Below are positions 19,405 to 30,221 of a stretch of DNA of 64,000 nucleotides, in pieces. Made by a program: the position numbers and the translations under genes. The notes under the pieces were generated by a model. The model saw only the letters and a program-made list of their open reading frames with translations, was not told the DNA's origin and searched no databases. The stretch comes from Helicobacter labetoulli (lineage in GTDB: Bacteria; Campylobacterota; Campylobacteria; Campylobacterales; Helicobacteraceae): positions 42,843-106,842 of the forward strand of contig NZ_QXJF01000005.1 in NCBI RefSeq assembly GCF_003670275.1, given 5' to 3'. Each line of letters starts with the position of its first letter. The first letter of the stretch is position 1.

Positions 19405-20811
19405 TTAGATTTGCTGCAAAGCAGCAAGCAAGTGTTCAAGGCTCTTTGGAAAATTCCCAGCGATAAAAATGAGCACAACAATAAAGGGAAGAAAAAACTT
19501 CACATAGTAATACCAGATTTTTACAAGCAATGGATGCAAAGTGTTGTTATTGCTAAGCTCTTTTAAGGATTGAGACTTAAGCACCCAGCCTACAAAAAAT
19601 AAAGTGCCAAGGGAAGTCATCACAAAAAGGATATTTCCACTCACATAATCAAAGAGGTCAAAGATATTTTTGCCATTCCAAGTGATATGCTCCCAAGGAC
19701 CATAAGAGAGAACACAAGGGATATTGCCAAGGATAAAAATACTTCCAAGTGTGATATTTATCGCCATTGTGCGAGAGATTTTTAGCTTTTCGTGTAGGGC
19801 AGTGATGATAACTTCATAGATAGGCAGTGAAGTAGTAAGGGCAGCAGTGATAAGCAAAAGGAAAAATACCACAGCCAAAACATTGCCAAAATAGATATGA
19901 GAAAAAACAATGGGCAATGTTTGAAACACGAGGCTTTGTCCTTGATCGGGGCTTAGCCCAAAGCTAAAAAGAGATGGGAAAATTATAAATCCAGCTAAGA
20001 GGGCGATGATTGTATTTAAGATTCCAGTGGCAATGGCGGTTTTAATCATATTTTCATTTTTTTGCAAATATGATGAAAGGGTTATCATCACGCCAAAGCC
20101 AAGTGAGAGTGCAAAAAATACCTGTCCTAGCACATCAATAAAAAGCCGAGTATTAATCTTGCTAAAATCGGGCAAAAGGTAGAATCTCACGCCTTCCATT
20201 GCGTTGGGCAAAGTAAGGTTACGAGCAACCATAATAAGCAAACAGATAAAAAGCAAGGGCATAAGGTATTTCATACTGCGTTCAATACCATCAATCACAC
20301 CTTTTTTAAGAATAATCCAATTTATAATAACAAAAATGCCCGTGTAGATTCCAACCATTAGCGGATTGTGCGTGATGTTAGCATCATAAAAGCTTTTTGC
20401 AATGTCTTTTTCAATAGGAGAGCTAAGGTTAAGATTCCCACTGATGATATTAGTGATATAAGTGATGACATATCCGCCAAGCACCATATAATACGCCATT
20501 ATCCCAAATGCCCCAGCAATACTAAGATAACCAATAATCTTATAAAAACGCGGGATTTCTTTGCCATTTACCTCGCCACTAAAGGCGTCAATGGCATTTT
20601 TTTGTGCGCGTCTGCCAATGACATTTTCTACCAAAATAACGGGGATTCCAACTAGAATCATTGCCAAAACAAAGATAAGCACATACGCTCCACCGCCATT
20701 TTCTCCCACAAGATAAGGAAATCTCCAAGTCGCTCCAAAGCCAATAGTCGCTCCCGCAACGGTTAAGACATAAGTGAGGCTAGAACTCCAAGTTTGACGC
20801 GGTGTTTGCAT
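19405..20811 (-). CDS. Na+-dependent transporter, NSS (SNF) family
   Basis: A 468-residue inner-membrane symporter of the neurotransmitter:sodium symporter family (LeuT fold), probably importing an amino acid. N-terminal AGATIGFGATWRFPYLVGENGGGAYV is the conserved TM1-TM2 sodium-site motif; about 11 hydrophobic segments follow. The ATG at 20811 was chosen over a start 24 bases upstream since GGAG lies 6 bases before it and it overlaps the antiporter stop as TAATG. Substrate cannot be read from sequence. H. pylori has two such genes in tandem; only one is here. Confidence 0.9.
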   Translation of the reverse strand: MQTPRQTWSSSLTYVLTVAGATIGFGATWRFPYLVGENGGGAYVLIFVLAMILVGIPVILVENVIGRRAQKNAIDAFSGEVNGKEIPRFYKIIGYLSIAGAFGIMAYYMVLGGYVITYITNIISGNLNLSSPIEKDIAKSFYDANITHNPLMVGIYTGIFVIINWIILKKGVIDGIERSMKYLMPLLFICLLIMVARNLTLPNAMEGVRFYLLPDFSKINTRLFIDVLGQVFFALSLGFGVMITLSSYLQKNENMIKTAIATGILNTIIALLAGFIIFPSLFSFGLSPDQGQSLVFQTLPIVFSHIYFGNVLAVVFFLLLITAALTTSLPIYEVIITALHEKLKISRTMAINITLGSIFILGNIPCVLSYGPWEHITWNGKNIFDLFDYVSGNILFVMTSLGTLFFVGWVLKSQSLKELSNNNTLHPLLVKIWYYYVKFFLPFIVVLIFIAGNFPKSLEHLLAALQQI

Positions 20812-21992
20812 TATTTCTCCTTTTTTGGCTTCCAAAATACATAGATGATTTTTATAAGAACACTAAAAATAATGCCCTCTAAAATCGCACCAAGCACAAA
20901 TGAAGCATAAAGTGTGTCATCAAGCTCACCAATACTTTTGCCTAAAGTAGCAGTAGCGATAAGAAAAGTCAGCGGCATAGAATCACTTAGAGCAAAAAGG
21001 AGTGTGGATTTAAGATTCTTAAAATACCTACCAAAAACAATACTTGCACTGATAATGCGTAAAATGAGCATTCCAACGATGAGATATAAAGCGTGGTAGA
21101 GAATCTGCGTATCGCCAAAAACCGCATTAAGATTGAGCGTAGAGCCAACATGCACAAAGAAAAATGGCACAAAAAAGCCAAAGCCAAAGTGATTAAGCTG
21201 CTCGGGCAAATCCGCTTTGTGCTTAAAAAATGTGCTTAGAATTGTCCCGGCTAGAAACGCCCCCAAAACCGCTTTAATCTCCAAAAACATCATCAAAAAC
21301 ACAAAGGCAAAGAGTAAAAAAAACACAAAACGCAAATCTTGAGAGTTGCTATCATCGCGTGGCAAAAATAAAAACCGCACTTGTGGCATCCACCAAAAAA
21401 ACACTTTTGCAATTCTAAAACCAAATCCCACAACAAGCAAAAAGATAAGCAGAATAAGAAGTTTTTGTAAAAGCTCACTTCCCACGCCGTGCCTTGATGC
21501 ACCATCAATAATAACAAGTGCAGTAATACTTACAAGCTCTCCTAAGATTCCAATTTTTAGGGCTAAATCAAGCCAAGGTTGGTGTTTGCCATAGTCTTTA
21601 ATCAGTGCTACAATCATACCTAAGCTCATTACAGGAAAAGCTGCGATATACACATAGGAAAGATGAGCGCTAAACACAACAATGCAAGTGATGCCATAAA
21701 GAGTGCAAAAATATGCTAGGGCTTTAAACAAGAAGCTTTTGCCAAGTTTTGCAAAAGATTTAATATCCACTTCCAACCCGCATAAAAACATTAAGAATAA
21801 AAAGCCAATTTCAGCCACAAGCGAAATTTCTTCAAATTGATTGAGAAAGCCAAAAAAGTGAGCTGCCACCGCACCTAAAATCATCTCAACTACAACAATG
21901 GGAATGCGTGTGAGTGAGCTTATAGGCGAGGCAAAGAGAATAAGCAGTGCAAAAATACTAAATGCACTTAGCATTTCAAGTGAGTGGCTCAT
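20811..21992 (-). CDS. cation:proton antiporter, CPA2/KefB-like
   Basis: About 393 residues with some 12 hydrophobic segments, matching the Na+/H+ exchanger fold. LTRIPIVVVEMILGAVAAH and FLFLMFLCGLEVD are the family's TM2 and TM3-4 motifs; GAFLAGTILS and FVPFFFVHVGS fit the later core helices. No C-terminal TrkA-N domain is present, so it is the short form. ATG at 21992 has AAGGGG 6 bases upstream; a GTG two codons earlier is possible. It overlaps the purN stop by 4 bases and is coupled to the symporter gene downstream. Confidence 0.85.
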   Translation of the reverse strand: MSHSLEMLSAFSIFALLILFASPISSLTRIPIVVVEMILGAVAAHFFGFLNQFEEISLVAEIGFLFLMFLCGLEVDIKSFAKLGKSFLFKALAYFCTLYGITCIVVFSAHLSYVYIAAFPVMSLGMIVALIKDYGKHQPWLDLALKIGILGELVSITALVIIDGASRHGVGSELLQKLLILLIFLLVVGFGFRIAKVFFWWMPQVRFLFLPRDDSNSQDLRFVFFLLFAFVFLMMFLEIKAVLGAFLAGTILSTFFKHKADLPEQLNHFGFGFFVPFFFVHVGSTLNLNAVFGDTQILYHALYLIVGMLILRIISASIVFGRYFKNLKSTLLFALSDSMPLTFLIATATLGKSIGELDDTLYASFVLGAILEGIIFSVLIKIIYVFWKPKKEK

Positions 21993-22621
21993 TTGCACCC
22001 CTTGCTCGTATGTGGGCTAGATTCTTGTGGGAGCAGATGAAGGGCTTTGAGAATGGCTTTAGGGTAGAGTATGTATTCAAGGGCGTGGATTCTAGATTCA
22101 AAGCCTTCAAGGCTTTCATTTGGAATATTCTCTAGTTTTTCTTGTAGTATAATCTCTCCGCCATCAAGCTCTTCATTAACCCAATGCACACTTACACCAC
22201 CATAACTTTGTGAGGCATAAAAGCTATCTTTTATGGCGTTTGCCCCTTTGTGTTCGGGCAAAAATGATGGGTGGATATTAATCGTGCGAAAAGTGTTTGT
22301 GAAAAGTGGTGTTAAGATTCTCATAAATCCAGCTAAGATGACATATTCAATCTTATAAGAACGCAAGGTGGCAATCATTTGTTTGTCAAAGTCTTCTCGT
22401 GAATCATAATCACGATGAGGTAGCACAACACAGGGGATATGTAGATTTTTAGTGCGTGTGATACCATAAGCATTTGGATTATTACAAAGTGTAAGGGCGA
22501 TGTGGAGGCTACACTCTTTATGAGTGTGTGAGTGCGTGAAAGTTTGATTATGCAAAGATTCTATAAGATTTTGCATATTACTACCATTGCCGCTAAATAA
22601 AATCGCACATTGAATCTGCAT
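21989..22621 (-). CDS. purN: phosphoribosylglycinamide formyltransferase
   Basis: Third step of purine synthesis, folate-dependent, 210 residues. Motifs: SGNGSNMQNL phosphate loop near residue 10, INIHPSFLP with the catalytic Asn-His pair near residue 117, HWVNEELDGG with the catalytic Asp. The insert THSHTHKECS near residue 33 is unusual and histidine-rich but lies in a variable loop. Follows the 88-residue unknown gene by 5 bases. Confidence 0.93.
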   Translation of the reverse strand: MQIQCAILFSGNGSNMQNLIESLHNQTFTHSHTHKECSLHIALTLCNNPNAYGITRTKNLHIPCVVLPHRDYDSREDFDKQMIATLRSYKIEYVILAGFMRILTPLFTNTFRTINIHPSFLPEHKGANAIKDSFYASQSYGGVSVHWVNEELDGGEIILQEKLENIPNESLEGFESRIHALEYILYPKAILKALHLLPQESSPHTSKGCK

Positions 22622-22626
22622 AGGTC

Positions 22627-22893
22627 CTACTTCATAAAAAACTTTGGATAATCTTTTTTGAGAGATTTAATAATCTCAATCATCTCATTTTGCCCATAAG
22701 TCGCATCTTCTGGGAGTTTAGCATAAAACTTATCCATTTGCGTGGAGTAAAGCTCAATCAGCTCTTCAATATGTGCTTTTTTAGCCCCGGCAAAGTAAAG
22801 TGCCACACCTAGCATATCAATCACTTCTAATGCCATTTCTTCTAAGCTCATCTCCAAAGTCAGCTCTTGGCTAATATCTTCATTGATATTCAT
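22627..22893 (-). CDS. conserved small acidic hypothetical protein
   Basis: An 88-residue protein that I do not recognise. It is strongly acidic at the N-terminus and helical, with SLEEMALEVIDMLGVALYFAG possibly forming an amphipathic helix, and ends in a basic KDYPKFFMK. No signal peptide. The start at 22893 has AAAGGAGG before the ATG. It sits between the DHH phosphoesterase and purN with gaps of 10 and 5 bases, so it is part of the flhA-to-antiporter operon. Confidence 0.75.
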   Translation of the reverse strand: MNINEDISQELTLEMSLEEMALEVIDMLGVALYFAGAKKAHIEELIELYSTQMDKFYAKLPEDATYGQNEMIEIIKSLKKDYPKFFMK

Positions 22894-22903
22894 ATATCCT
22901 CCT

Positions 22904-24025
22904 TTATAGTTCCTCTTGGTGTTTGTTTAAGATATATTCAATTTGCGTTTTTATATCGCAATATGAAAAACTCTCTTTAAATCCGTCAATCTTCCCACCC
23001 GAAGCATTTTTATGCCCTCCACCATTGAAAAGCTCCCTGCTCATCTCGCTCACATCGCAATTGCCATTTGCCCTAAGGCTCACATTGCCGCGTGGATTCA
23101 CATCAAGGTAAAAATCATACTCACTATTTGTGCGTAAAAAAAGATTAGCTAGTACACTCACACCGCCCATAGAGTAGCTTAAAAAGCCTTTTTTGTCATT
23201 GTAAAAAATGGTGCAGGAATCCTTTTTTTGGCTTAAGAGCTTGACTTGGGCATTTGAAGTAATTGTATCCATTGTCTCCGTTTGTGGGTTTCCACCAAGG
23301 GCGCGTTTTTTAATCTCATACAGGGCATTATCAAATGCCACTTCGCCATTTGGCTGCTCTAAAAACTCTCTAGCAGATTCTAAAATGGCAAATTTATAGA
23401 ATCTATGCTCTTCATCAAACATAAATCTATTTAGCTCAAAGCTCCCACTAATTGCTCCCATAGCCACTTTGCCAAAGTCAAATTTATAGCCATCTTCAAG
23501 CCAAATATCCACGGAGTTTATCATTTCACTTGCATTTCTTATCCATTTTTCACGCGTAGAATCTAACATTTTCTCTCGTGTAATCAGCGTATCAAAGGTA
23601 ATCTTACTCGCACAACGCGTAGAATCTAAATGATACCATTCATATTTATCCGCACATTCCTGTCCGCTGATGTGGTGATCCAATAATAAAAGCTCTACAT
23701 CAACACCATTGATTTTTAACTCTTCTATCCTTTGTTGCAGGTAGTTTGACTCATTTAGTGTGAGATTTAAATCCGTGATAAGCACAAGATATTTATTGTG
23801 CGAAGTGGGGGTGGGGGATTTTTTGCTTTTGCCAAATTTTTGCTCAAGCAAAGAATGGAGACTTTGGGTAGAATGCGAGATTGAATCAAGGATAGCATTA
23901 ACACGCACAAGCACCTCCCTGCCATAATTAGCATTATAAAATGTGATATTTGAAAAAAACTCTTTAGCGATGAATTGGCAACCATAGCCATCTAAATCCG
24001 TGTGTGAGAGATGATAAACTTGCAT
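22904..24025 (-). CDS. DHH-family phosphoesterase
   Basis: A 373-residue metal-dependent phosphoesterase. Motifs: HTDLDGYG at residues 8-15, ITDLNLT near 90, LLLDHH near 118, and the C-terminal DHHA1 block NGGGHKNASGG near 340. The family includes nano-RNases (NrnA), oligoribonucleases and cyclic-dinucleotide phosphodiesterases; the substrate cannot be decided here. AAGGAT precedes the ATG and the flhA stop lies 8 bases upstream. Confidence 0.85.
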   Translation of the reverse strand: MQVYHLSHTDLDGYGCQFIAKEFFSNITFYNANYGREVLVRVNAILDSISHSTQSLHSLLEQKFGKSKKSPTPTSHNKYLVLITDLNLTLNESNYLQQRIEELKINGVDVELLLLDHHISGQECADKYEWYHLDSTRCASKITFDTLITREKMLDSTREKWIRNASEMINSVDIWLEDGYKFDFGKVAMGAISGSFELNRFMFDEEHRFYKFAILESAREFLEQPNGEVAFDNALYEIKKRALGGNPQTETMDTITSNAQVKLLSQKKDSCTIFYNDKKGFLSYSMGGVSVLANLFLRTNSEYDFYLDVNPRGNVSLRANGNCDVSEMSRELFNGGGHKNASGGKIDGFKESFSYCDIKTQIEYILNKHQEEL

Positions 24026-24033
24026 ATTAATCC

Positions 24034-26238
24034 TTAAAATTCTATATTGAGTGTGCCTACAACTTCAAAGGTTGCGTGTGGGTCAATCTCGGCATTGCCC
24101 AAAATGGTAATGCTTAGTCTAAATGGCTCAAGGAGCTTGACAAGTGGCTTGCGGATTCTGTAATCCACAAGCAATACGGGCATAATATTTTTTTGCTTCA
24201 ATTTCATATCTTCTTCTTGGATAGAATCTATAAGCTTTTGCACCTCATTTGAGTGTAATACAAAGTTTTTCCCACCGGGCTGTTCTTTGAGCCTATCTAT
24301 CAAGTATTGCTCTGTCGCAAGAGAGAGAGTAAAAAGCTTAAGATTCCCATCTTCTGCCTTGAAAATATCCGTGATTGTTCTAGCTAAGCGAGAGCGGACT
24401 TGCTCAACAATGCTATCTGTATCATCTTGTAAGATGGGATATGTATCTGTAATAGATTCTAGAATTGTTGGTAAATCTTTGATTGGAATCTTCTCGTGTA
24501 AAAGCTCACGCAGAACGCGTATAATAATACTCATTGGAATCTTAGAGGCTTCTCCCACAACCACAGGATAATCTTTAGCGTGGCGATCCATAAGGACTTT
24601 GACTTCATCTTTTGTGATAAATTCTTCCGCGTAAGTTTTAATAAGCTCTGTCATATGTGTCGTTACAATCGTGGAAGGATCAATGATATGATAGCCTCTA
24701 ATAATCGCCTCTTCTTTATCTTTAGAATCTATCCACAACGCATCAAGCCCAAAGGCTGGTTCTTTAGTTGGGATTCCATCAATGGCTTCTGCTACCATTC
24801 CTGTATCCATAGCTAAAAATTTATCTGGCAAGACTCTTCCCTCGCCAATTTTGACGCCCTTAAGCAAGACCTCATAGTCAGTTGGCTGGAGATTGAGATT
24901 ATCTTTAATGCGAATCTGTGGGATAAGAAAACCATAATCTGTGGCGATTTTTTTACGCATAGCACGGATTCTCTCTAGTAAATCGCCATTTTGTTTGACA
25001 TCAGCTAGACGGATAAGCTGATAGCCTAGATAAATCTCTAGTGTTTCTACTTTGAGTGCTTCATTGATGATTGCTTCTTCTTCTTTTTTAATCTCTTCTT
25101 CGCTTTTTTGCACCCTTTGGGCTTTATGCTGATTAATATCTATCTCTTTTTGTGAATCTTCATCGGCTTTTTTGCTATTTGGCGGAGCTTTTTTACTGAT
25201 AAATTTTTCTACCATAGAAAAAAGACTCCCCACATCTTCACGGCTCACAAGCCACGCCACCGCAAGGAAGAATGCCCCAACAAAACCAAGTGAGATAGGC
25301 AGCCCGGGCACAAGGGCAAAAAGGATTAGGATAAAGCCAACAATGCTTAAGATTTTTGAGCTGCCCGTGATTTGCGTGATAATATCGCCTGCAAAATTTG
25401 TTTGAGAGCTTTTGGCTGCACGCGTGGTAATGATACCCGTGGCAGTAGCAACAATGAGTGCTGGAATCTGCCCTACAAGCCCATCACCAATAGTAAGAAT
25501 TGTAAAAGTCTCCGCACTTTGTTTCACACTCATTCCGTGTTCAAATACGCCAATTAAGAATCCACCGATAATATTTACAATCGTAATGATAATAGAGGCA
25601 ATCGCATCGCCTTTGACAAACTTACTCGCACCATCCATTGTGCCGTAAAAATCCGCCTCTTGAGCCAACGCATCGCGTCTTTTTTGCGCTTCATCTTGTC
25701 CAATAAGCCCTGCGTTTAAATCCGCATCAATCGCCATTTGCTTACCGGGCATTGCATCAAGTGTGAATCTTGCACGCACTTCAGTAACGCGTGTAGAACC
25801 ATTTGTAATAACGATGAGATTGACAATCACAAGAATGGTAAAGACAATAATCCCAATAACATAATTCCCGCCCACGACAAAATGTCCAAAGGCAGCCACA
25901 ATGCTACTTACAGATTCTACACCATTATGTCCCTCGCTTAGAATCATACGCGTTGTAGCGACATTGAGTGCTAAGCGATAGAGCGTAACAATAAGCAAAA
26001 TAGTAGGAAAGGCTGAAAATTCCGTGGCTTTATCCACATACAGCGTAATAAGAATAATCAAAATAGATAGGGCAATGGAGATGCTGAGTAAAAAATCAAG
26101 CATCGCACTTGGCAGTGGCACGATGATAATGGCGACAATAAGTATCATAAAGACAATGACAATCATCTCTGTGCTTTGTGAGAGATTTTTAAAAAATGGT
26201 GTGATTCTATCTAAGATTGAAGTTGTGTTAAATGCCAA
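24034..26238 (-). CDS. flhA: flagellar type III export protein FlhA
   Basis: Export-gate membrane protein of the flagellar secretion system, 734 residues. Eight hydrophobic segments in the first about 320 residues and the family signature [23 protein letters not shown] near residue 150, followed by a charged linker (about 345-390) and the cytoplasmic domain ending [10 protein letters not shown]. The start is a TTG at 26238 with AGGACAGGG just upstream; no ATG is available at this position. In Helicobacter, FlhA also controls RpoN-dependent flagellar genes. Minus-strand -10 at 26294-26299. Confidence 0.96.
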   Translation of the reverse strand: MAFNTTSILDRITPFFKNLSQSTEMIVIVFMILIVAIIIVPLPSAMLDFLLSISIALSILIILITLYVDKATEFSAFPTILLIVTLYRLALNVATTRMILSEGHNGVESVSSIVAAFGHFVVGGNYVIGIIVFTILVIVNLIVITNGSTRVTEVRARFTLDAMPGKQMAIDADLNAGLIGQDEAQKRRDALAQEADFYGTMDGASKFVKGDAIASIIITIVNIIGGFLIGVFEHGMSVKQSAETFTILTIGDGLVGQIPALIVATATGIITTRAAKSSQTNFAGDIITQITGSSKILSIVGFILILFALVPGLPISLGFVGAFFLAVAWLVSREDVGSLFSMVEKFISKKAPPNSKKADEDSQKEIDINQHKAQRVQKSEEEIKKEEEAIINEALKVETLEIYLGYQLIRLADVKQNGDLLERIRAMRKKIATDYGFLIPQIRIKDNLNLQPTDYEVLLKGVKIGEGRVLPDKFLAMDTGMVAEAIDGIPTKEPAFGLDALWIDSKDKEEAIIRGYHIIDPSTIVTTHMTELIKTYAEEFITKDEVKVLMDRHAKDYPVVVGEASKIPMSIIIRVLRELLHEKIPIKDLPTILESITDTYPILQDDTDSIVEQVRSRLARTITDIFKAEDGNLKLFTLSLATEQYLIDRLKEQPGGKNFVLHSNEVQKLIDSIQEEDMKLKQKNIMPVLLVDYRIRKPLVKLLEPFRLSITILGNAEIDPHATFEVVGTLNIEF

Positions 26239-26293
26239 AACCCTGTCCTAATGAAAAAAAGATGAATATATCCCCAAAACTAAATAAACGCGT

Positions 26294-26299
26294 ATTGTA
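26294..26299 (-). promoter_or_regulatory. candidate -10 box for flhA operon
   Basis: Minus strand reads TTGCTACAAT, an extended -10, 55 bases upstream of the TTG start. The remaining flhA-marC gap (26300-26480) shows no gene I can support; one weak 30-codon ORF at 26339-26431 is recorded under rejected items. Confidence 0.5.
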
Positions 26300-26486
26300 G
26301 CAAGAATTTATTAATTTTATGTTTTGCTTGTAGGAGAAGTGGTGGGGGAGTGCGTTGAAAGAGGGGAAAGGCTTATTAAGTTGCAAGGGTTTATGAAAAA
26401 GAGTTTTGATGGTGCGTGTTTTGAGCTTTAAGGCAGTATTTTATGAGTAGGAAGATAAAGTTTTCTTAAGTGGTGCAAAAATATGC

Positions 26487-26492
26487 TAAGAT
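26487..26492 (+). promoter_or_regulatory. candidate -10 box for the MarC-family gene
   Basis: TATGCTAAGAT, an extended -10 element 46 bases upstream of the ATG at 26538. Confidence 0.45.
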
Positions 26493-26537
26493 GAAAGTTT
26501 GTTTTTGCAAATATTTAAACTTTAAGGAATTGTGCTA

Positions 26538-27176
26538 ATGTTTTTTGATGATTTAGAATCTACACTTCATCTTGTAGGGCTTGGTATGGTAGCTATTATT
26601 GCCGTGCTTAACCCTTTTGGGAATCTACCGCAATTTATCGCTATGACCGATGGTGTGCATACCCCTTTGCGTCAAAAGCTTTTTAGAAATATTTTATGGA
26701 CTGCACTGCTTATTGTGCTTATTTTCCTACTCACAGGCTCTTTTGTTATGCAGTATCTTTTTAGGGTGAATCTAGATTCTGTGCGGGTAGCTGGAGGGTT
26801 GATACTCATTGTGATGAGTTTAAAAAATCTGCTTTTTTCTACTGCACAACAAGATTACTCCGAATACAAAAAACTTAAATTTGATGAGCTTTTTAAGCAT
26901 AGTATTATTCCTATGGCATTCCCTATGCTTGTGGGACCCGGGACATTGGCAAGTGTGATTGTTATTGCCGAAGAGAGCAATATGCTTGTGGCGATTATGG
27001 CGGTGGTGGCAAGTTTTATCTTTTTGTTTATTTTATTTCATTTTTCAGCAATGATTGAAAAGATTCTAGGAAAACTCGTGCTGTATGTGCTTTCACGCAT
27101 TGCACTTGTTTTTATTGTGGCAATGGGAGTGCAGATGATTATCATAGGGCTAAGGGGAATGGGCGTAATAGGCTAG
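26538..27176 (+). CDS. MarC/UPF0056 family membrane protein
   Basis: A 212-residue inner-membrane protein with six predicted hydrophobic segments, starting with VGLGMVAIIAVLNPFGNLPQFIA, which holds the conserved NPxGN motif of the MarC family. PMAFPMLVGPGTLASVIV is the second-half repeat motif. Function of the family is unsettled; the original link to antibiotic resistance has not held up. ATG at 26538 follows AAGGA by 9 bases; a GTG two codons upstream is an alternative. Confidence 0.88.
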   Translation: MFFDDLESTLHLVGLGMVAIIAVLNPFGNLPQFIAMTDGVHTPLRQKLFRNILWTALLIVLIFLLTGSFVMQYLFRVNLDSVRVAGGLILIVMSLKNLLFSTAQQDYSEYKKLKFDELFKHSIIPMAFPMLVGPGTLASVIVIAEESNMLVAIMAVVASFIFLFILFHFSAMIEKILGKLVLYVLSRIALVFIVAMGVQMIIIGLRGMGVIG

Positions 27177-27208
27177 GCTTTATTGTAGCGTGATTTAAGC
27201 TTTTTTCT

Positions 27209-27214
27209 TATAAT
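27209..27214 (+). promoter_or_regulatory. candidate -10 box for the leuS-mfd operon
   Basis: TTTTTTCTTATAATGGG: TATAAT 30 bases before the leuS ATG, with AAAAGG as ribosome site downstream. Confidence 0.6.
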
Positions 27215-27243
27215 GGGATTTTAATTTTATAAAAGGCAAGAGT

Positions 27244-29697
27244 ATGCAAAGAGTGTATGAACCAAAAATAATAGAATCTAAATGGCAGGAGTTTTGGCGG
27301 AATAATCAAAGCTTTGAGCCAGAGAGCGTGGATTCAAAAAAAGAGAAAAAGTATATTTTGAGTATGTTTCCTTACCCAAGCGGGGCTATCCATATGGGAC
27401 ATGTGAGGAATTATTGCATAGGCGATGCGTTGGCAAGGCACTATCGCAAGAGCGGATACAATGTCTTACATCCTATGGGTTGGGACGCTTTTGGTATGCC
27501 TGCAGAAAATGCCGCTATCAAGCATAAATCTCACCCAAAAACTTGGACTTATAGCAATATTGACACAATGAGAAAAGAGCTTGCATCTCTTGGGCTTAGT
27601 TTTTCAAAAGAGCGTGAATTTGCTACAAGTGATCCTATCTATACGCGTTTTGAGCAGGAATTTTTCATCAAAATGTGGGAAAAGGGGCTTATATATCGCA
27701 AGGAGGCGTATTTAAACTACTGCCCAAATGATAAAACAATTTTAGCAAATGAGCAGGTGATTGAGGGGAAGTGTTGGCGTTGTGATACACCTGTGGTGCA
27801 AAAGCTGATGAATCAATACTATATAAAAATCACAGATTATGCAGATGAATTGCTTGCTGGGCTTGATGAACTAGAGGGGCATTGGTCCCCGCAAGTGCTA
27901 CATATGCAAAGGAATTGGATAGGTAAATCAAAAGGATTAAGCTTTGAATTAAAGCTAGATTCTAGTTTGGAGATAAAAAGCCTAGAGGTTTTTACCACGC
28001 GTCCTGATACTATTTTTGGTGTTACATATTGTGCGGTAGCACCTGAACACACCATCGTGCAGGAATTGATTGCTAAAAATAGGCTTTCACAAGATGTGGT
28101 GCAATCTATTCAAGCCATTAAAAATACAAATGCAAGAGAACGCGCTCAAAGCGAGAAAATCGGCTTTTATTTGGGGATTTATGCACTTCACCCATTGACG
28201 CAAGAGAAACTTCCCATTTGGGTGGCAAACTTTGTGCTTATGGATTATGGAAGTGGTGCGGTAATGAGTGTGCCAATGCACGATGAGCGGGATTTTGACT
28301 TTGCTAAGAAATACAATCTTCCCTTAAAATGTGTGATTGTAAAAAATGAGCAAGATTCTATTCTGCTCACAAGCCCAATGTGCGAAGATGGCTTTTTAAT
28401 AGAATCTGCAGAGTTTAGTGGCAAAAGTAGTGCGGAGGCACGAGAGGCTATTATTGCTTATTTTGAAAAAAAGCAAATGGGCAAGGGGGTTATCAATTAT
28501 CGTTTGCGTGATTGGGGCGTTTCACGGCAGAGATATTGGGGTGCGCCTATCCCTATGGTGCATTGCAAATCTTGTGGCATTGTGAGTGAAAAGATAGAGA
28601 ATCTGCCTATTATTTTGCCTGAAGATGTAGTGATTGATGGTGAGGGTAATCCGCTTGATAAGCACCCTACTTGGAATAAATGTCAATGTCCGCGATGTGG
28701 CAAACAAGCCATAAGAGAGAGTGATACAATGGATACTTTTATCCAATCAAGCTGGTATTTTTTGCGTTACACAACACCAAGGGAGCTGTGGGAAAAACAA
28801 GCCTTTGATAAGGCAAGCTTGGAGTATTGGCTCAATGTTGATGAGTATATTGGCGGGATTGAACACGCGATTTTGCATTTGTTGTATGCGAGATTTTTTA
28901 CAAAGGTATTGCGAGATTTAGGCTATGTGTATATTAATGAGCCTTTTAAGAATCTTCTTACACAAGGTATGGTGCTAAAAAATGGTGCAAAGATGAGCAA
29001 AAGTAAGGGCAATGTGGTGAATCCCAACGACATTATTGCACGATATGGGGCGGATACCGCAAGACTTTTTATGCTTTTTGCCGCACCACCTATGCGTGAG
29101 CTAGAGTGGAATGATAGTGCGTTAGAAGGGGCATTTAGATTCTTAAAGCGATTGTGGGAAAGGGCGAGTAATGCTTTAGTCTGTGAAAAAAAGCCTATAA
29201 TCGCCCATAGTGAGCTATCAAAGCAGGAACAATATGCTAGAGCTAAGGTATATGAGGCATTGCAAAAAAGTAATGATATTTTTAGCAAAAAGCAAAGCAC
29301 ATACGCGTTTAATACGCTTATTGCTGCAAGTATGGAAGCCTTTAATGCACTAAGTGAGCAGGAAAATCCACAGGTATGGACTGAAGGGTATTTTGTCCTG
29401 CTTCATATCTTAGAGCCTATTGTGCCTCATATTTGCTGGGAGCTAAGCCAAGAGCTTTTTGCTTTGGCAAATTTTGCTTCCATCAGTGTAGATTCTGCGG
29501 CGTTACAAAAACAAAGTGTGCATTACGCGGTTACTATTAATGGCAAAAAACGCGCTGAAATAGAACTTGCCTTGGGATTAAGCAATGAGGCGATACTTAT
29601 AGAGGCGAAAAAAAGTGTAGAGAAATGGCTAGAAGGTGTGAGTGTGATAAAAGAAATTGTCGTGCCAAACAAACTTGTAAATCTTGTGGTGAAATAA
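27244..29697 (+). CDS. leuS: leucyl-tRNA synthetase
   Basis: Class I synthetase, 817 residues. The HIGH motif appears as HMGH near residue 49-52, the editing (CP1) domain spans about 220-400, and KMSKSKGN lies near 582. Zinc-type cysteines are visible in [12 protein letters not shown]...CWRC and CKSCG/CPRCG. It heads a plus-strand run with lptE overlapping its stop as TAATG. Confidence 0.97.
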   Translation: MQRVYEPKIIESKWQEFWRNNQSFEPESVDSKKEKKYILSMFPYPSGAIHMGHVRNYCIGDALARHYRKSGYNVLHPMGWDAFGMPAENAAIKHKSHPKTWTYSNIDTMRKELASLGLSFSKEREFATSDPIYTRFEQEFFIKMWEKGLIYRKEAYLNYCPNDKTILANEQVIEGKCWRCDTPVVQKLMNQYYIKITDYADELLAGLDELEGHWSPQVLHMQRNWIGKSKGLSFELKLDSSLEIKSLEVFTTRPDTIFGVTYCAVAPEHTIVQELIAKNRLSQDVVQSIQAIKNTNARERAQSEKIGFYLGIYALHPLTQEKLPIWVANFVLMDYGSGAVMSVPMHDERDFDFAKKYNLPLKCVIVKNEQDSILLTSPMCEDGFLIESAEFSGKSSAEAREAIIAYFEKKQMGKGVINYRLRDWGVSRQRYWGAPIPMVHCKSCGIVSEKIENLPIILPEDVVIDGEGNPLDKHPTWNKCQCPRCGKQAIRESDTMDTFIQSSWYFLRYTTPRELWEKQAFDKASLEYWLNVDEYIGGIEHAILHLLYARFFTKVLRDLGYVYINEPFKNLLTQGMVLKNGAKMSKSKGNVVNPNDIIARYGADTARLFMLFAAPPMRELEWNDSALEGAFRFLKRLWERASNALVCEKKPIIAHSELSKQEQYARAKVYEALQKSNDIFSKKQSTYAFNTLIAASMEAFNALSEQENPQVWTEGYFVLLHILEPIVPHICWELSQELFALANFASISVDSAALQKQSVHYAVTINGKKRAEIELALGLSNEAILIEAKKSVEKWLEGVSVIKEIVVPNKLVNLVVK

Positions 29698-30221
29698 TGC
29701 GTGAATATCTCAAGTGGATTCTAATATGCTGTGTGGGCTTATGGGTTTGTGGCTGTGGATATAAGCCTGTGAGCCATTATTCGCATAACATTTTTAATGA
29801 TGGCGTGTATGTGGAAGTGCGTATTAATCCCTCTGTGCCCGAATCTGGTTCTGGGGTAAAAGATGCGGTTAATAATGCTATTATCAAACGCTTTCATAGT
29901 AAGCTTAAAAGTAAGCAAGAAGCACAAAGTTTTCTTGATATTAATATCCAGAGTATTACCCAAACGCCTATTGCATATAATCAACAGGGTTTTGTGAGCT
30001 TTTATCGCACAAATGTTGTTTTAGCAATTGAGTTTAAAAACACTCAAGGCGTGAGTTTTAGCGTTACAAATACGGGATATTATGATTATAGTGCGGATTT
30101 TTCTTCAACGATTGTGCTTGATCAATATCGCCTAGAATCTATTGCAAATGCAACAAATCAAGCCCTTGATAAATTTATCTCGCAAGTGGCTTATTATGGG
30201 GAGTTCTATTATGAGAATTGA
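29697..30221 (+). CDS. lptE: LPS-assembly lipoprotein LptE
   Basis: 174-residue outer-membrane lipoprotein that plugs LptD in LPS export. Signal [20 protein letters not shown] ends in a lipobox VCGC with lipidated Cys at 20, followed by GYKPVSHYS as in other LptE proteins. ATG at 29697 overlaps the leuS stop by one base; a longer in-frame reading upstream is only the leuS shadow. The order leuS-lptE matches H. pylori and Campylobacter. Confidence 0.88.
   Translation: MREYLKWILICCVGLWVCGCGYKPVSHYSHNIFNDGVYVEVRINPSVPESGSGVKDAVNNAIIKRFHSKLKSKQEAQSFLDINIQSITQTPIAYNQQGFVSFYRTNVVLAIEFKNTQGVSFSVTNTGYYDYSADFSSTIVLDQYRLESIANATNQALDKFISQVAYYGEFYYEN

Noticed and set aside
26339..26431. 30-codon ORF (GTG start) between flhA and the MarC-family gene
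   Set aside because: The GTG is too close to its TAGGAG, composition is unremarkable, and there is no other support.
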